A DNA stretch of 64,000 nucleotides from NCBI GenBank assembly GCA_950295325.1, contig OX485804.1, positions 17,732,001-17,796,000 of the forward strand, read 5' to 3'. This stretch comes from Polytrichum commune. Its lineage: Eukaryota > Streptophyta > Polytrichopsida > Polytrichales > Polytrichaceae. Position 1 is the stretch's first letter, and the number at the start of each line of letters is the position of its first letter. The notes below the pieces were generated by a model that was not told the origin of the DNA, ran no database searches, and saw only the letters and a list, made by a program, of their open reading frames with translations. This document shows positions 1-11,543 of this stretch, piece by piece. Position numbers and translations under genes: made by a program.

Positions 1-1639
1 TGTCTTCTCCAAGTGTTAACACTTGGATCAAATTGTAGATTCAATTAGTGGCTTTAATAGTTTTGAATTGTTCTTGGTTCTCCTGCAACAAAAGAAAACA
101 AATTTATTCTCAAATAATACATGAAACTATAAGGTGTACCATGCAATTGCTCAAATCTTGAAGCTAAAACCCTAAACTAGATTCACTTGGAATTTGCACA
201 AAAAATGATTGAAAATGCTTTCTAACAACTCTATAAAATTTCCTTATTGTTTTTAGCAATGTATTCTTGTGAACTCCACACAAGTCTCCTATGCCTTACA
301 ATCCATCACTGCTACCCAACCTATGCAATGACATCGCTACCATCTTTTGCACCAACATAATAACCCTAAAATGAGTATCATCTTTCTTCAAATATGGGCC
401 CAACCTCTCACAAAAAAACATGAATGTCATGTATTTCACTCGTTTTCACTTCCTAAACTCTTTCTTTGTCCAGGAACCCAACAACAAACAGTCTATAAAT
501 CTCGTACATCCATTCTTAACTCCATATGCTTCTACCTCTATGCCTCATATTCTCATAAACCAAGCTCAAAATTATGAACTTCTCCCATTCTCCTTGCAAA
601 AGCAATGCTTGAATGTCTAGAACATGCTTCACATGTATAATCCTAAGAGCAAAATAAGGCTCCTCCTCCTCTCTTTCATTGCAACCATGCTTGTTGAAAT
701 TCAAGGTGAAAACAAGCGAAAATAAGAAGTGAAGCCAAGAGAAGACAAGTGAAACCAAGAAAATGGTTAAACTTGACTTATTTTTTAAAACTACCTTTTT
801 GGGCATATATTAATAAATAAATAAATCAGCTCATTCACTTTTTGGTGCATGATCATTCTTCTTGATCCACATTCGATTTACAGCTAGTGAGGGCCCAAAG
901 ACTTTGTATATTGATTTTTTTAAAAAAAATCGGACCATGGAAAAAGGCCATTTTCCATTGTCCAACTACATGGTACATGGTGTAAACCGGCCCTTAGTGT
1001 AGTGGCCGGCATTTACTTCGGGTAGGTAGACGATATAATGCACGGGAATGATTGGCAACCCACAACACAGGTCAATGAGAGCAGCCATGACTTCATCCAC
1101 CTTCATGGATTCTACCATCTTTTCATCCGTGTTTGGGAGGTCTCATCTAGTCATTGTTAAACGGTTACATCCAATAACTCGGTTGAGGAGGATGAATCGA
1201 CTCGCTATAGTTCATCATCCATCTTCTCTCCTTGTGCTCACCATCACAAGAAGAAGCGGTTTGGTCTTTGTGCACTTGCGAGGTGAGAGGTGTGGAGGCT
1301 TCCGGAACTCTTTGGGTATTGTTGGGCCGGCATCAACGTCCGGGGCAGGTAGGCAACGGATTCCGTTCAAAATGAATGGTGACTTGATACAAGTCGGGCA
1401 TGGCTTTGTCCAAATTTTAGGGCACTTGTTGTGTTTCATCCATGTTTGGGTGATTTCATCTGGTTTGCTCTTGAAACGAAGAAGTTGATGCATAGTCTCT
1501 GTCCTACAGACATAGCCAATAAAATTGGTTTGCAAACTATACATATGGGATGGTGTTGTGTATAATACAATGTTAATATCATTTAGTGCACATGGTAATA
1601 ATTCCCGAAACACTCACTATTTTGTCATGTCTCAATATT
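1..1639. other. Intergenic DNA, no gene recognised
   Basis: AT-rich sequence with only short frames on either strand that resemble no family I know. At 980-993 there is a lone copy of the end sequence seen on the element at 13897-14264 (a GTGTAAACCGGCCC end followed by TTA), so a decayed inverted-repeat element probably ends there; I could not find its partner end. The 146-residue plus frame at 1048-1488 and the 132-residue minus frame at 1215-1613 overlap each other and show no domain. Confidence 0.4.
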
Positions 1640-1865
1640 AACATAGTGCCAAGAAAGATGAATAGTGCCAAGATGAATAGCACCCATACTTTCAATGAAT
1701 AGTGGTGCTATAAATAGAAATTTCATTGAACAATGCCGAGATGAACAACCACTCTTGGATCTTTTAGTGGCACAAATTCCATAGCATAAAGAAATTTAGT
1801 ACCACCTTCATTAATTTCCCACACTCACTAGCAGCCCTCCCCCACTTATTGGGATAATCCATGTA
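1640..1865 (+). repeat. Dispersed repeat, inverted partner at 9985-10165
   Basis: This stretch recurs in reverse complement at 9985-10165. Shared landmarks are the 'tgccaagatgaa' blocks, a conserved 'catagcataaag' core, and a 'cccacttattgggataatcc' segment matching 'actatcccaattggtgag' on the other copy. Identity by eye is moderate, so both are old. No coding capacity is seen, and the class of element is not identifiable from these two copies. Confidence 0.5.
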
Positions 1866-3574
1866 GTATTGTACAAATGAATGGGACACTATGGAATTCG
1901 TAGGGGGAGGTAAGTTCATCCTAGGGCCCTCCTAGGTATCTCCGAATGAGGGTTCAATGATGGACCTACCGGGAGTGGACACATGTCCCTATCATATTTA
2001 GTTCATGTACATAGAAATTCAAAATAAAGCCATTGTGTGAGGCCAAACCTCCCAACCTTAGCGTCGTAATCCAGGTGGGGGCATGTAGCTCACAGTCAAC
2101 AATCAATACATGTCACTTCTCTGACCTTGTCCAGTATTTCCCAATGGTCATATCAACACACAATTTATTTCATGAAGAAGGCACAAGTATTGAAAAAATA
2201 CTTTCACCTTTCTTCTTTTACACAATCCCTCACCCTCCTTCACACTTAAACACACATAATCCTACTTCAGCCCTAATCCCTAAACCTACATGAACCCACT
2301 AATGAGTCATTAACTTGCTAATCACCTAAAATCCTTAGCCCAACCCTCTTCCTTGCCTATATGATTTTATGGGCCCATGGGAGAACCCCTAACAGGTCTG
2401 CTAAAGTGGTCCTTAGGCTCACAAAGTCGGTAACCAAAACTATAATCTACGTTGTTATCGCTACAGGCCGGCCCGTCACTGCCCGTCAGACGGGCTAGCT
2501 CCTTAGCACAGTAGTTCGTTGACCGGCCCCCTTCCTCTGCAGCCCATTGACACTAATTCAAGCCCCCCTCCAGCAACTCCCGCTGCTGGAGTCCCCGCAA
2601 CCAGCTCACAACATCCTCCTGACTCCTCCGATAATTCACACCCTCGAACATCTGAACTCCAACCCGATTCGAAACCCTTGCAGTACCTAAGGAGGCGACC
2701 TAGATTCTTCTCCACTCCTTCAACATTAGCGTGCCAACCCTCAATCCTTCGAGGCATTCAACCTGCTATCAGATGGTTATGTGCGCCCCGAAACACTACA
2801 TTGTTGGCTTACGGTTACCCGCGTCGGCGTCGAGTTTTGTCAGATTGGGCACCCCTTTCAATCTCCTGAGTGCAGTGGCAGCTGCAGCCGGCAGCTACCT
2901 CTTCCGGAATCCTTCTCTCACCGCCCTCTCTCCATCTTTGCTCCTAGTGTTAGCTTCTCCTTGCCAAACCTGGCTCATGACCAGCAGCCAAGCTCCGAGA
3001 ATCACTAGAGTCCACAGGACCTGTGCCCTTGAATGGGCACCCCTCACATCCTTCCCGGCACAGGGCACTTACCCCAAATTGGACAGAGTTGCACCCATAG
3101 CGGTCACCTCACCCTGGCTCCATGTGGCTACCGCTAATCCGAGTGGATTCCAGCTTAAAGAGGCCGAGCCAAAATACTAATTAATTTAATGCATCCCCCG
3201 CATTAACACAGAACTGAATCAAAACTAACCAATAACACTAATACAATTTACCTAACACACAATCGATCCAAAAATCAATCCAACGCTAACCTCACTCTTA
3301 ACTCAACCTGAACGAGAGTTCGGTTCTTACACTCTTTTTATGTTTTATGAATAACAATGTAAATTAAAACTCAAGCCTTAATATCCTTCAAGGCTTAACA
3401 CACATGTGGGACCTTCAATTTGGGCTCACACATTGACAAGGGACTAACTATGACGTGTCCAAAATCAAAAGTTAAGGATTTTTGGGGGGGGAAACAAATT
3501 AAGTCCACCTCGATCTTGACATGGACTAATAGAATATGTTTAAATTCAGATCTATGATACTATGAATCAAGAAT
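1866..3574. other. Intergenic DNA with a proline/serine-rich frame
   Basis: No gene is supported. Between about 2460 and 3180 the base composition is less AT-rich and two overlapping plus frames (2519-2869 and 2731-3180) encode Pro/Ser/Arg-rich peptides. They could be the remains of a retroelement linker region, but no gag, integrase or RT motif is present, so no call is made. Confidence 0.35.
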
Positions 3575-4165
3575 GCTCAAGAACACCTCAATTGGAGGTG
3601 TGAGCTAGGAGATATGGCAATTTGAGTGGGGCATTGTCCCGAGACATCGCCATGCTACAACATTGGCCTGGGAGTGGCTCCCGAAACTGGCAAACATAAC
3701 TTCCTCAAGTATAACCTCCTCAATACTTGTCCAAATGAGGCAAAAGAGGAGTCCGTCAATATCTGCGTGCAACGCATATGAGGATGGAGTGGTTGCATGT
3801 GAGCATCAAAGATCATAGAATGAAGTTATGAAGTTATGAAGTTGTTGGGGGCTTCCAGCTCTAGCGACTAAGGGAAAATGTCTACTTGGCCCCAATTCTT
3901 GGTAAAGAGAAAAATGTTTCTTGTCGGTGGGGTAGGGGCCCTACCCAAAGTCTTAGAGGCTTATATGGGTGAGGCGGCATGGCCGACCGAACCCACCCAA
4001 GGCCGAACGGCATTGCCTTCACGAGCATTAGCCCAACATGGGGACATAGTTGCATAATATGGTTCGGGTTGTTGTAGTGTTGCTCCAGCTACACGATGAT
4101 CAACTAAAGATTGGACTTCCATAGATGGAAGTCCACATCTTACCATTGATTACCAATTAAGTGGT
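3575..4165 (-). repeat. LTR-like repeat R1, minus-strand partial copy
   Basis: Reverse-complement partial copy of the repeat at 16391-17300. Shared blocks include the 'gtgtgagctaggagatatggcaatttgagtggg' stretch (in two parts), the 'ttgaggaggttat' block, the 'cttggccccaattcttgg' block and the 'ggttcgggttgttgtagtgttgctcc' stretch. It breaks off near 4165, before the TGTCGCAACC end that the plus copies carry. Most likely it is a truncated LTR. Confidence 0.65.
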
Positions 4166-5246
4166 GAGTCCCGAATGCAAGTCCCGAATATCCCTAGGTC
4201 TCAAGATGATCCCTGCTTGGATGATTGTATCGGACGTTCGTAACTACACAACAATTGTAGAATTTATCTCTACACTATTTCAGAAGCATCCAGATCCGTA
4301 TCTAAGTGTCCCATCATTCTACTTCCCTTATCTAGCTGAGGATATGCCCCTTCAAGGAAGTAGAAAGCAAGAAGAGTTCTCTGGCTCTTTACGTTGATTT
4401 TTTTACTTGTACCAAAATCTTCCCGAGGTTCAAAGTGTTCCCATATCCCATGTTGGCTCCTCCATCTTGGCGTTATGAGGTGAACCCTAAACAATGGTCT
4501 GAATTGTCCTATGAAGTGAGTTGGGGTAAGCTGAGAATGGAAGCATACCTAACATTTCTCAACCACATAGGATATTTAGGAAGAGTGGTTATAAATTTCT
4601 TCGGCAAGTTGAAGCCTACTATTGCCGCACTTGTGAGTTCTTCACAACACCCGATATTTCTTTATTTTTTGATTTGGTTTGTTTTTTTTTCACTAATATA
4701 CTATTCATGCGTGTAGATGAACAATTTCAATATTTTTTTGTACATGGATTCCACCTTCATGCACATTTTTGATAAAAATATAGCCCATATTCGTCCATTT
4801 CGGGCAGTGGACTTCGAAAAACAAGAGCCAAATGTTACAAAATATAAATCCCATGAACAATTTCATCCTTACCAAAATTTATTCTCCCTTAAGCTTCTAG
4901 TATGTATCCATCCCCTCTATATCAATTGTTTTGTCTTCCCCTAGTAGCTTGCACTGTGTCTTATACTATTTCCACTAAGTGAGCTTCCACTTGGTCGAGT
5001 GGAATTCATTTTGCACCTTCATGACAATTACTGATGTATTAGCCATTTTATTATGATTCTACATAGGAAGATGTCCCCGGAGGTTGTTCCCCCATTGTCA
5101 GCATCGATAACATGGATATAGACAAACATTTTATTATTCTTAGTTTTACAATGTCAATCTTTGTTTAGTTCATTGTAGCAAGTTTAAGAAGCTCACTATG
5201 GATTCATTCGGCAAGCGCTTGTTGTTGTACCCAATCGAAGGTTATT
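4166..5246 (+). other. Decayed open frames, function unknown
   Basis: Three short plus frames (4161-4397, 4435-4716, 4717-4944) follow one another. They lack recognisable domains. They lie just upstream of the phosphatase-like frame at 5247-5846 and may be exons or fragments of the same old gene or element, which is inference from proximity only. Confidence 0.25.
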
Positions 5247-5846
5247 GTGGTGTTCGATTTAAATGGCATATTTTGCCACTGTACCCTCCCCCCCCCCCCT
5301 CCCCCCGGTCCCAAGAATAAGGTAGTTGTCCCTACTTGGATAATGCAAGATCGTGCATTGTACAAAGGCCATGCATTGGTAGGGCCCAAGGTTGTCCTCC
5401 CTAGACTAGGATACAAGCAGTTTTGGGAGAAGATGTCCATAATGTTCCATGTTTGCATATGGTCCTCCATGAGAAAATCCACTATTGATCTTGTGGTGGA
5501 GTACCTATTTGCTGGAATGCCAAAGTCCGCTATAGTACTCAGCCAAAAGGATTGCACCACGTTCAAGGATGTGTGGGGAAATGTCATGAGGAACCCCTTG
5601 AAGCCACAATATGTCTTGTTTTTCAAAAGTTTGCAATCCAAGTTTTGGTGGCCGCCTATATCCATTGATTATGGGAGGAATACTACCACCATTTCAAACA
5701 CTAATGTCGTAGATGATTGCCCTTACAAGTATGCTTGTAATCCGGACGAGTGTGGTTTGTTTCCCAGTCCCTTCACCAATAATCGGGTCGACGACGCAGA
5801 CATGACAAAGATTCTCCTCCATTTCTTTCAAAGTGTGTTCTACTGA
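5247..5846 (+). CDS. FCP1/SCP-type HAD phosphatase-like fragment
   Basis: The frame resembles the FCP1-homology (CTD small phosphatase, TIM50-like) fold. Near the start is a VVFDLNG motif at the place of the HAD nucleophile motif, then an IWSS motif at about residue 72, and a NTNVVDDCPYK segment at about residues 152-162 that matches the family's C-terminal 'DDSP' motif. In the classical DxDx(T/V) motif the second Asp is Asn here; plant relatives often show DLNG, so activity is uncertain. The frame stays open upstream of 5247 but has no in-frame ATG next to the motif, while a nearby ATG at 5199 lies in another frame. A poly-C/Pro run at about 5287-5307 interrupts the N-terminal part. It may be an exon, a transposon-borne gene or a pseudogene. 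Flanking frames give no operon or cluster context. Confidence 0.45.
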   Translation: MVFDLNGIFCHCTLPPPPPPGPKNKVVVPTWIMQDRALYKGHALVGPKVVLPRLGYKQFWEKMSIMFHVCIWSSMRKSTIDLVVEYLFAGMPKSAIVLSQKDCTTFKDVWGNVMRNPLKPQYVLFFKSLQSKFWWPPISIDYGRNTTTISNTNVVDDCPYKYACNPDECGLFPSPFTNNRVDDADMTKILLHFFQSVFY

Positions 5847-6319
5847 CCAATGTCTGATGCATGCAATTTTGTGCTCAACCGTAGATTTGGGCAGCAGCCT
5901 ATCAGGCATAACAATGCAATCAAGCTAGTAGTTATGAAATTCAACAAGTTTTCCAATTGACCCGACTTGCAACCTGTAGAGCATGTGCAAAGAGAATTAG
6001 GATTACATTAATTAGTAGGATTGTATGCCATGTAGCATTGTATCTGTGCTATCTTCAATTTCATCTACTAGATAAACACCCTCCAGTTCCATGCGCTATG
6101 CTTTCGTGTACCCGGCATCGGGGCATCCGCACAGTCTAATTATGGCGCAAGAAATTTCACTAACAAGTCATTTGTTGGAGGTTCCAACTATGAAGGTCAT
6201 TTACAACACTAACACGATATTCAATATTTTGAGAGTGGGACCCTTTCAAAATAATATTGGCCATTTGGACACCTAAAAGTCATGTTAGGTTGATAAATAC
6301 TAGATTATACTTCAGATGT
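5847..6319. other. Intergenic DNA, nothing recognised
   Basis: AT-rich, with short frames only. Nothing recognisable lies before the left inverted repeat of the element at 6320. Confidence 0.4.
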
Positions 6320-6682
6320 GTAGTTTCCATTAAAATGATAGTATGTTAAGCTAGGAAATCGACTGATTTAGGTTGAGTTGATCTAAATGAGGACAATATT
6401 TTGTCAATTTAGGTTGAGTTGACCTAAACGAGGACATTATGTTGTCAATTTAGGTTGAGTCGACCTAAATGAGAACAATATTTTGTCAATTTAGGTTGAG
6501 TCAACCTAAATGAGGACATTATGTTGTCAATTTAGGTTGAGTCGACCTAAATGAGGACAATTATGTTAGTTAATTTAGGTTGAGTCGACCTAAATGAGGA
6601 CAATATGTTGTCAATTTAGGTTGAGTCGACCTAAATGAGTCAATTTCCCATCTTAACATACTCTCATTTTAATGGAAACTAC
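6320..6682. mobile_element. MITE/foldback element with palindromic tandem-repeat core
   Basis: Ends of 44 bp (6320-6363 and 6639-6682) are inverted repeats of each other with about four mismatches; the outer end reads GTAGTTTCCATTAAAATGA. Between them lie seven tandem copies of a 41-bp unit (starting near 6367, 6408, 6449, 6490, 6531, 6574 and 6614). Every unit contains its own small palindrome, ATTTAGGT and ACCTAAAT arms around TGAGTCG or a variant. The element is non-coding. I do not see a clear target duplication, so the superfamily is unassigned. Confidence 0.75.
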
Positions 6683-7070
6683 GGCGGAATTTACGGCGGA
6701 AAATCAAATGTTATTTTTTTACTTGTACTCTACAACTTTCCAGTGGTTTTCATTTCATTCTTGGATTAATAGTTTGTTTTATGTACTCTCAATTCACTGG
6801 AAAACTCTCATTTTAATGAATATTGTGTTCACTCCCAATCGACTCAAGGATCCACTTTGGTTTTTGTTATTGTAAGACCCTACACACATTTGATTTTCAA
6901 TTCAGGCTCATTTATATGATATATGTGAATGTGTATGAGTAGATTGGATATGAGTATGCATGGATATAATCACGTAGTTTAGTAAATTGGAGAAATGCTC
7001 GTCCCTTTGTCACTGTGCAGAATGTTGACCTCAATATGGTCCCCCCTAGTGGAAAATTCAACATCCCCTT
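6683..7070. other. Intergenic DNA
   Basis: Short frames only. The region from about 7010 onward shares sequence with 7250-7430, the repeat described for the next entry. Confidence 0.35.
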
Positions 7071-7511
7071 GTGATACGTACGTTGCCCATCATGCGCCCC
7101 ACCACTACACGCAATTACCAAATTTTGCTTATCGAATCAAGAGACCGTAATTCAAGGGGTGTGCATATGTTGTGTGCTGAATTGGCTGGCATTGGCAAGA
7201 CTTGTGTCCCTCAATTGGTCACGACTACAATTGCGTCTCCCCTATTGAGCACGCATGGTGCTGACCTCAATATGTCCCCCCCATTGGACGGTTCAACACC
7301 TCCCAACAAAACATTACGCATCCCGCGTCCCCTTGCTACCCGCGGGCACCAAATTGTGCTTATCGACTCAAGAGGCCCTAATTCAAGAGGTGTTAGTCTC
7401 TTGCATGCTGGATTGGCTGACCTTGCCAAGACCCCACCCCTTCAACCCGGTGAGCCACTGGTTAGCCTCCCTTTGGAAGCCACAAAACAAATCCGCAAGT
7501 CTGATGGATAA
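7071..7511 (+). CDS. Hypothetical frame with two internal repeats
   Basis: The frame contains two copies of a roughly 40-residue segment: residues about 10-45 (with LLIESRDRNSRGV) and about 95-130 (with VLIDSRGPNSRGV). The DNA shows the same duplication, with 7020-7210 resembling 7250-7430. The amino acids R, S, R, N, S, R, G and V are kept while some codon positions differ, which suggests past selection on a protein. The first repeat unit upstream of 7071 runs out of frame, so the copy is damaged. I do not recognise the family. The frame shares no motif with the neighbouring frames at 5247 or 7802. Confidence 0.35.
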   Translation: MIRTLPIMRPTTTRNYQILLIESRDRNSRGVHMLCAELAGIGKTCVPQLVTTTIASPLLSTHGADLNMSPPLDGSTPPNKTLRIPRPLATRGHQIVLIDSRGPNSRGVSLLHAGLADLAKTPPLQPGEPLVSLPLEATKQIRKSDG

Positions 7512-7801
7512 TTCTTCCGCTTGTACCCTAAATACGCTAGAAATTAAAACGTCCCCTACCAAATGTGTGCTGACATTCATATTTTTGTCCAATTTTAGTG
7601 CAATACTTAATATATAAAAGGTGGCCAAAAAATTTCACTACCCACTGCATTGTTTTGCATCAACATTTTCATGACTGCTCCCAATGTATGGACCATGTAA
7701 GTCCGCCACTCTTTGTTGCACAATTATTCAACCATGTACATATATTTCAAATGTCTTGTTAGGACAAGACATAGGCTTCCCCCCCCCCCCCAACTACATT
7801 T

Positions 7802-8068
7802 ATGGAATTCTTGAAGAGAATGCAATCAGCTAATCCGGATGCCCCGTTAGACCCCCCAATGGAAGTGAGATGTATTGGCGACAAGTTTAACTACTTAGCT
7901 AAGGAGATTGATGAGTGCACGGGAAATTTCCTTCGACTACAAAAGACTATGACCACTGCTCTAGAGAGATACAATCTCTTGGTTGGAATGCAGGCACACA
8001 TGCTTGGGAGATTGGTGCGTGTTGTTGAACATATAGGGCTCACCATCCCCCAAGTGGAGTTTCTCTAG
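7802..8068 (+). CDS. Small hypothetical helical protein (88 aa)
   Basis: An ATG-started frame of 88 codons lies just after a poly-C run (about 7780-7792). The sequence is rich in Leu, Met, Glu, Lys and Arg from residue 30 on (LAKEIDECTGNFLRLQKTM and following), compatible with an amphipathic helix. No domain is recognised, and no promoter or splice context supports expression. It could be the last exon of a larger decayed gene spanning 4.2-8.1 kb, or chance. Confidence 0.3.
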   Translation: MEFLKRMQSANPDAPLDPPMEVRCIGDKFNYLAKEIDECTGNFLRLQKTMTTALERYNLLVGMQAHMLGRLVRVVEHIGLTIPQVEFL

Positions 8069-9100
8069 CAACATATCCTAGACTTGTACTAAATGGAGAC
8101 AATTATGTGGGAAGCCACTCATGAAATCCAACCTCATTTAGAATACCTACTCCATCTTGACATAGATATGATGGTGAACCACGTCAATAAGCTATCAATA
8201 AATTAACAATATTTCATCCTAGATTTTTATAAAACACATGTAGTACGATCCTAGATTAACTCATTTAATTACATTTATACTTTAGAGTGTTACATGATTT
8301 ATTCATTACAAGTCTTCTAGCATAGACCTAGTGTTCAATTCAATTACATTGTGGTGCATTTCCCATTGATTGTATGACAATTTATTTTCATTCAATAAAA
8401 ACATTAGTCTTACATAGATGTACGTTCCCATCACTTAGGTTGCCCATGTGTACTTGTCATTGGCAAACAAAGTTTATGGTGCACAAACCCCTGCATTTCA
8501 AAGCGTGCATATGTGGCTTGGGTTGTTCTCGCCACTGTGTTCCGTGTGTGTTCCCAATGAGTTTCCCCCTATCTTCATAATAATACCAAAATTGTCTTAA
8601 AGTCCCAAAATGTTTAATATAGTGTTATGTTGAGCAAAAACTCATCACACATTCCTTCTATTAATGTTGTCTAGCATGACTCAAAATTTCATGATTAAAT
8701 ACCTAGTACAAAAGGAATTCTCAAGAGTATTATTCAAATTTTTGTAATAATATTCTAAAAACATGAGGATATAGTTGTTCATGCCCACTTTTAGTTTTTT
8801 CTCTCTGTTTTTTACCCTAGATATATGCCAAGGGTTGTATTTGATTCATATATGTAAATTATCACCATAATACGACATACATATCATTTACATCAATTTG
8901 AAATATTGTCAATCATTGAAAAATGCAATATGACTACAGATCAATACGCCCGTTGTGTACAACCAACCGAATAAAATTTGTAATCCACCATGACCATGGT
9001 ACGTAATGTTTTCTTGATTTTTAAGAGCATTTTTGTAGATCACCTCTTTGAGCTAGGCCTAATGGAACCCCATAACACCTCAAGAGATGATTTAATGTAT
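8069..9100. other. Intergenic DNA, nothing recognised
   Basis: AT-rich sequence with no frame over 70 codons and no evident repeat structure. Confidence 0.45.
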
Positions 9101-9332
9101 GGAGTTGTTAAATTGACCACACATTGGTTAGAACAACCACAACCAATATGTAAGGTGTCAACTAGACTCTAACTAGTCATCCAAGTTGGCCAATTTATTA
9201 ATTCTAACACAAAGTTGATATTGTGCTTCTCTTCATGTGTGCGATGTAAAATTAAATTATGGTAGGTCATGTGACCACGTGACATGTCATGTGGTTGTTT
9301 TAACAACCTACGTGGTTAATATCACAACATCC
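9101..9332. mobile_element. MITE, same family as 45243-45486
   Basis: The left end reads GGAGTTGTTAAATTGACCAC and the right end is its imperfect reverse complement, finishing at 9332. A second copy with the same ends and similar interior is at 45243-45486. The element is non-coding with a short AT-rich middle. No clear target duplication is visible, so the superfamily is open. Confidence 0.6.
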
Positions 9333-9984
9333 TTGCTATATTGTCAACTTAAAAATACATTAACAAGGGCTCCTCTTAGAGTTTGTCTTTGGTTTACCCT
9401 AGACCCTATAGAATAGCACTATTTTATTTATTCGTTCAAAGTTTTAATATATAAATATTAGTGTTGGGCTCGCACTTCCCCATGGCCGCATTCAAAAAGT
9501 GGGGTTTCATTGAAATAAGACGGTCCAAGCCTGAGTCTTTGATAAGTTATAGTTAGTGTAAGCTTTTAGCATGGTTATTACATTGAAATTGAAAAACCAA
9601 GAAAGAACTCATCACACAATATTTCATCATGAAGAAGAGTGACGAGTCTGCAATAGAGACAAAAATCACATTCATGTACCAAATAAGGTGTGATAATAAA
9701 CTATACAAGTTTGAAATTTTTTAGTGACCTTATACATGAAAGCATACATCATTCTAGTCATGACTTGTAAATATTAGATCATAATATATTTATTTTGAAA
9801 TGTAGGTGAGAGAAGCATGAGAGGGTGCACAAGTACATATATGAGAGTGATGCTAAATGTATGTGTTCCATGTACCAAATAGGAGTACAAAAGTTTAGGG
9901 ATGATAGGGTGAAAAGAAACTTCAAATATCGCTCATTAAATTGACTCCTCTAGTGAGGTGCAAATGAAAACGTTTAATTGAGAC
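9333..9984. other. Intergenic DNA, nothing recognised
   Basis: AT-rich with no supportable gene. Confidence 0.4.
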
Positions 9985-10165
9985 TATCCCAATTGGTGAG
10001 GGAGGGTTGATTGTGAGTATGGGAAATTAGTGAAGGTGATATTAAATTCCTTTATGCTATGAAATTAATGTTCATCTTGGCATTATTTACAAATATACTA
10101 TTCATAGCAACATTATTTACTGAAAATATTGGCACTACTCATCTTGGCAATATTCACTAACAAAC
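9985..10165 (-). repeat. Dispersed repeat, inverted partner of 1640-1865
   Basis: Reverse-complement match to 1640-1865, including the 'ttcatcttggca' blocks and the 'ctttatgctatg' core. Both copies are non-coding. Confidence 0.5.
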
Positions 10166-10917
10166 ATGCGTTTACATTTTTATTTTCATAAACACCTTAG
10201 AACATGCATAATTTTTCTTGGAAATTATGATAAATGAGCATATATTCATGAATTTAGTATCACTTAATATCAATTTCAGCCCTTGGTAATCTTGAGACCC
10301 TGGCAAAATAGTGTGTGCTTTGGGAGTAAGTATCACATGCACTAATTGGGTCAATCAGTGTACCCTTAGTGTCCTAGTAAAAGTACATATTTTATGCATT
10401 GACCATTTTGTTCAACGCCACACATTGTATTGGAGGATGACAAAATTACAAACCATTGCTTCTCTTCTTATCATGTAGGCGGCTTGGAAGGCTTCCAAGA
10501 GCCTCGATGTCATGGGACACTCCAAACTTATATAGTCAAGGTGATGCCCCTCTAGAGAGCATTGAGTTTCAACAATGTCTTCATGAAAAGCTTCATTCGT
10601 ATTGATCATGTATTGAAGGGGAGTGAGGCCTTTGGAGGAGGTCATTGAGACTCGAGGTCGAGGCAAGCTCAAGGCCATTTCTTGTTGTAAGATTCGGCTG
10701 TCTTTCGCGGTTTGGGGCAACACCCCAAACTACACTAAACAGTGTTTTTAGCGTCATATGGTATTTTATGTCACCGTGGTAATTTTTATTAATGACACAT
10801 TTTCTTATGGATGATTTTACAAGTATTGCCATCCCACTTACTATTGACATTCAATGCCAACTATAGAGATAAAAGTTTGGTATATCCTGCATCTTAACAT
10901 ATATATGTAATGTCATG
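10166..10917. other. Intergenic DNA, nothing recognised
   Basis: Two overlapping minus frames (10412-10723 and 10593-10850) have no domain and are treated as chance. Confidence 0.35.
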
Positions 10918-11130
10918 GATGATTGCAATTTGGATGAAAAAAGTCACTTTGTAAGTGACAGTCATTGCAACAATTGAAATCTACAATGCCCAAATTATTT
11001 TACAACAAATGACAAATAATATTAGGTCTACATTTAGTGTTGGTGACACTACACAAGCAAATTACAGTTAGTGTTGAGAAACACAAACTAGGATTGGTGA
11101 CACTGAATACAATATTTAGTGTCGACATGC
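10918..11130 (+). repeat. Dispersed repeat, inverted partner at 42810-43020
   Basis: The 'gatgattgcaatttggatga' segment, the neighbouring 'gtcactttgtaagtgacagt' palindrome-like segment, and 'actaaat/tttagtgt' motifs recur in reverse complement near 42810-43020. Non-coding. It probably represents two copies of one DNA element, but I could not fix the ends. Confidence 0.45.
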
Positions 11131-11234
11131 TCCCTCCAAGTAAGGCATCCAAGTCCAATGTGAGAGACTAATCCACTCTCAACCAATGTTTGGTAATGTA
11201 AAATTCTAAAACTTCATCCACTTCTGTGGATACC

Positions 11235-11543
11235 ACTACACTAAAAGGGATACTTAGTATTTGATACACTAAATGCCAATAACCCTATGAATGTAAGTCA
11301 CATTAAATATAAATTCAAACACTAAATATCAACTATGATAACATGTGGAAGTTACATGTTTGAATTTAGTGTTAGTAAGGATATGAAATCCATGTTTCGC
11401 ATGAAGGGAGGTGGGAGTAGGGAGGGTAGAGGCACATTTATGTCTGACATGGATTGTCAAAGAATTGAAAATTAGTGTTGAGCAGGTTAGGATGGTAACA
11501 ACATTAAATATAGTCAAACACTAAATATCCTTTTTAGTGTAGT
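11235..11543. mobile_element. MITE with ACTACACTAAAA inverted ends
   Basis: The left end begins ACTACACTAAAAGGGATA and the right end is its reverse complement with few mismatches, ending at 11543; the match extends about 30 bp inward. Length is 309 bp with no coding capacity. The ends loosely recall CACTA-type termini, but the flanks show no convincing 3-bp duplication, so the assignment is tentative. Confidence 0.6.

Noticed and set aside
1048-1613. Opposed 146- and 132-residue frames as a gene
   Set aside because: They overlap on opposite strands, show no domain, and lack splice or promoter support.
2519-3180. Copia-type integrase/RT linker
   Set aside because: Only Pro/Ser/Arg richness supports it; no RT or integrase motif is nearby.
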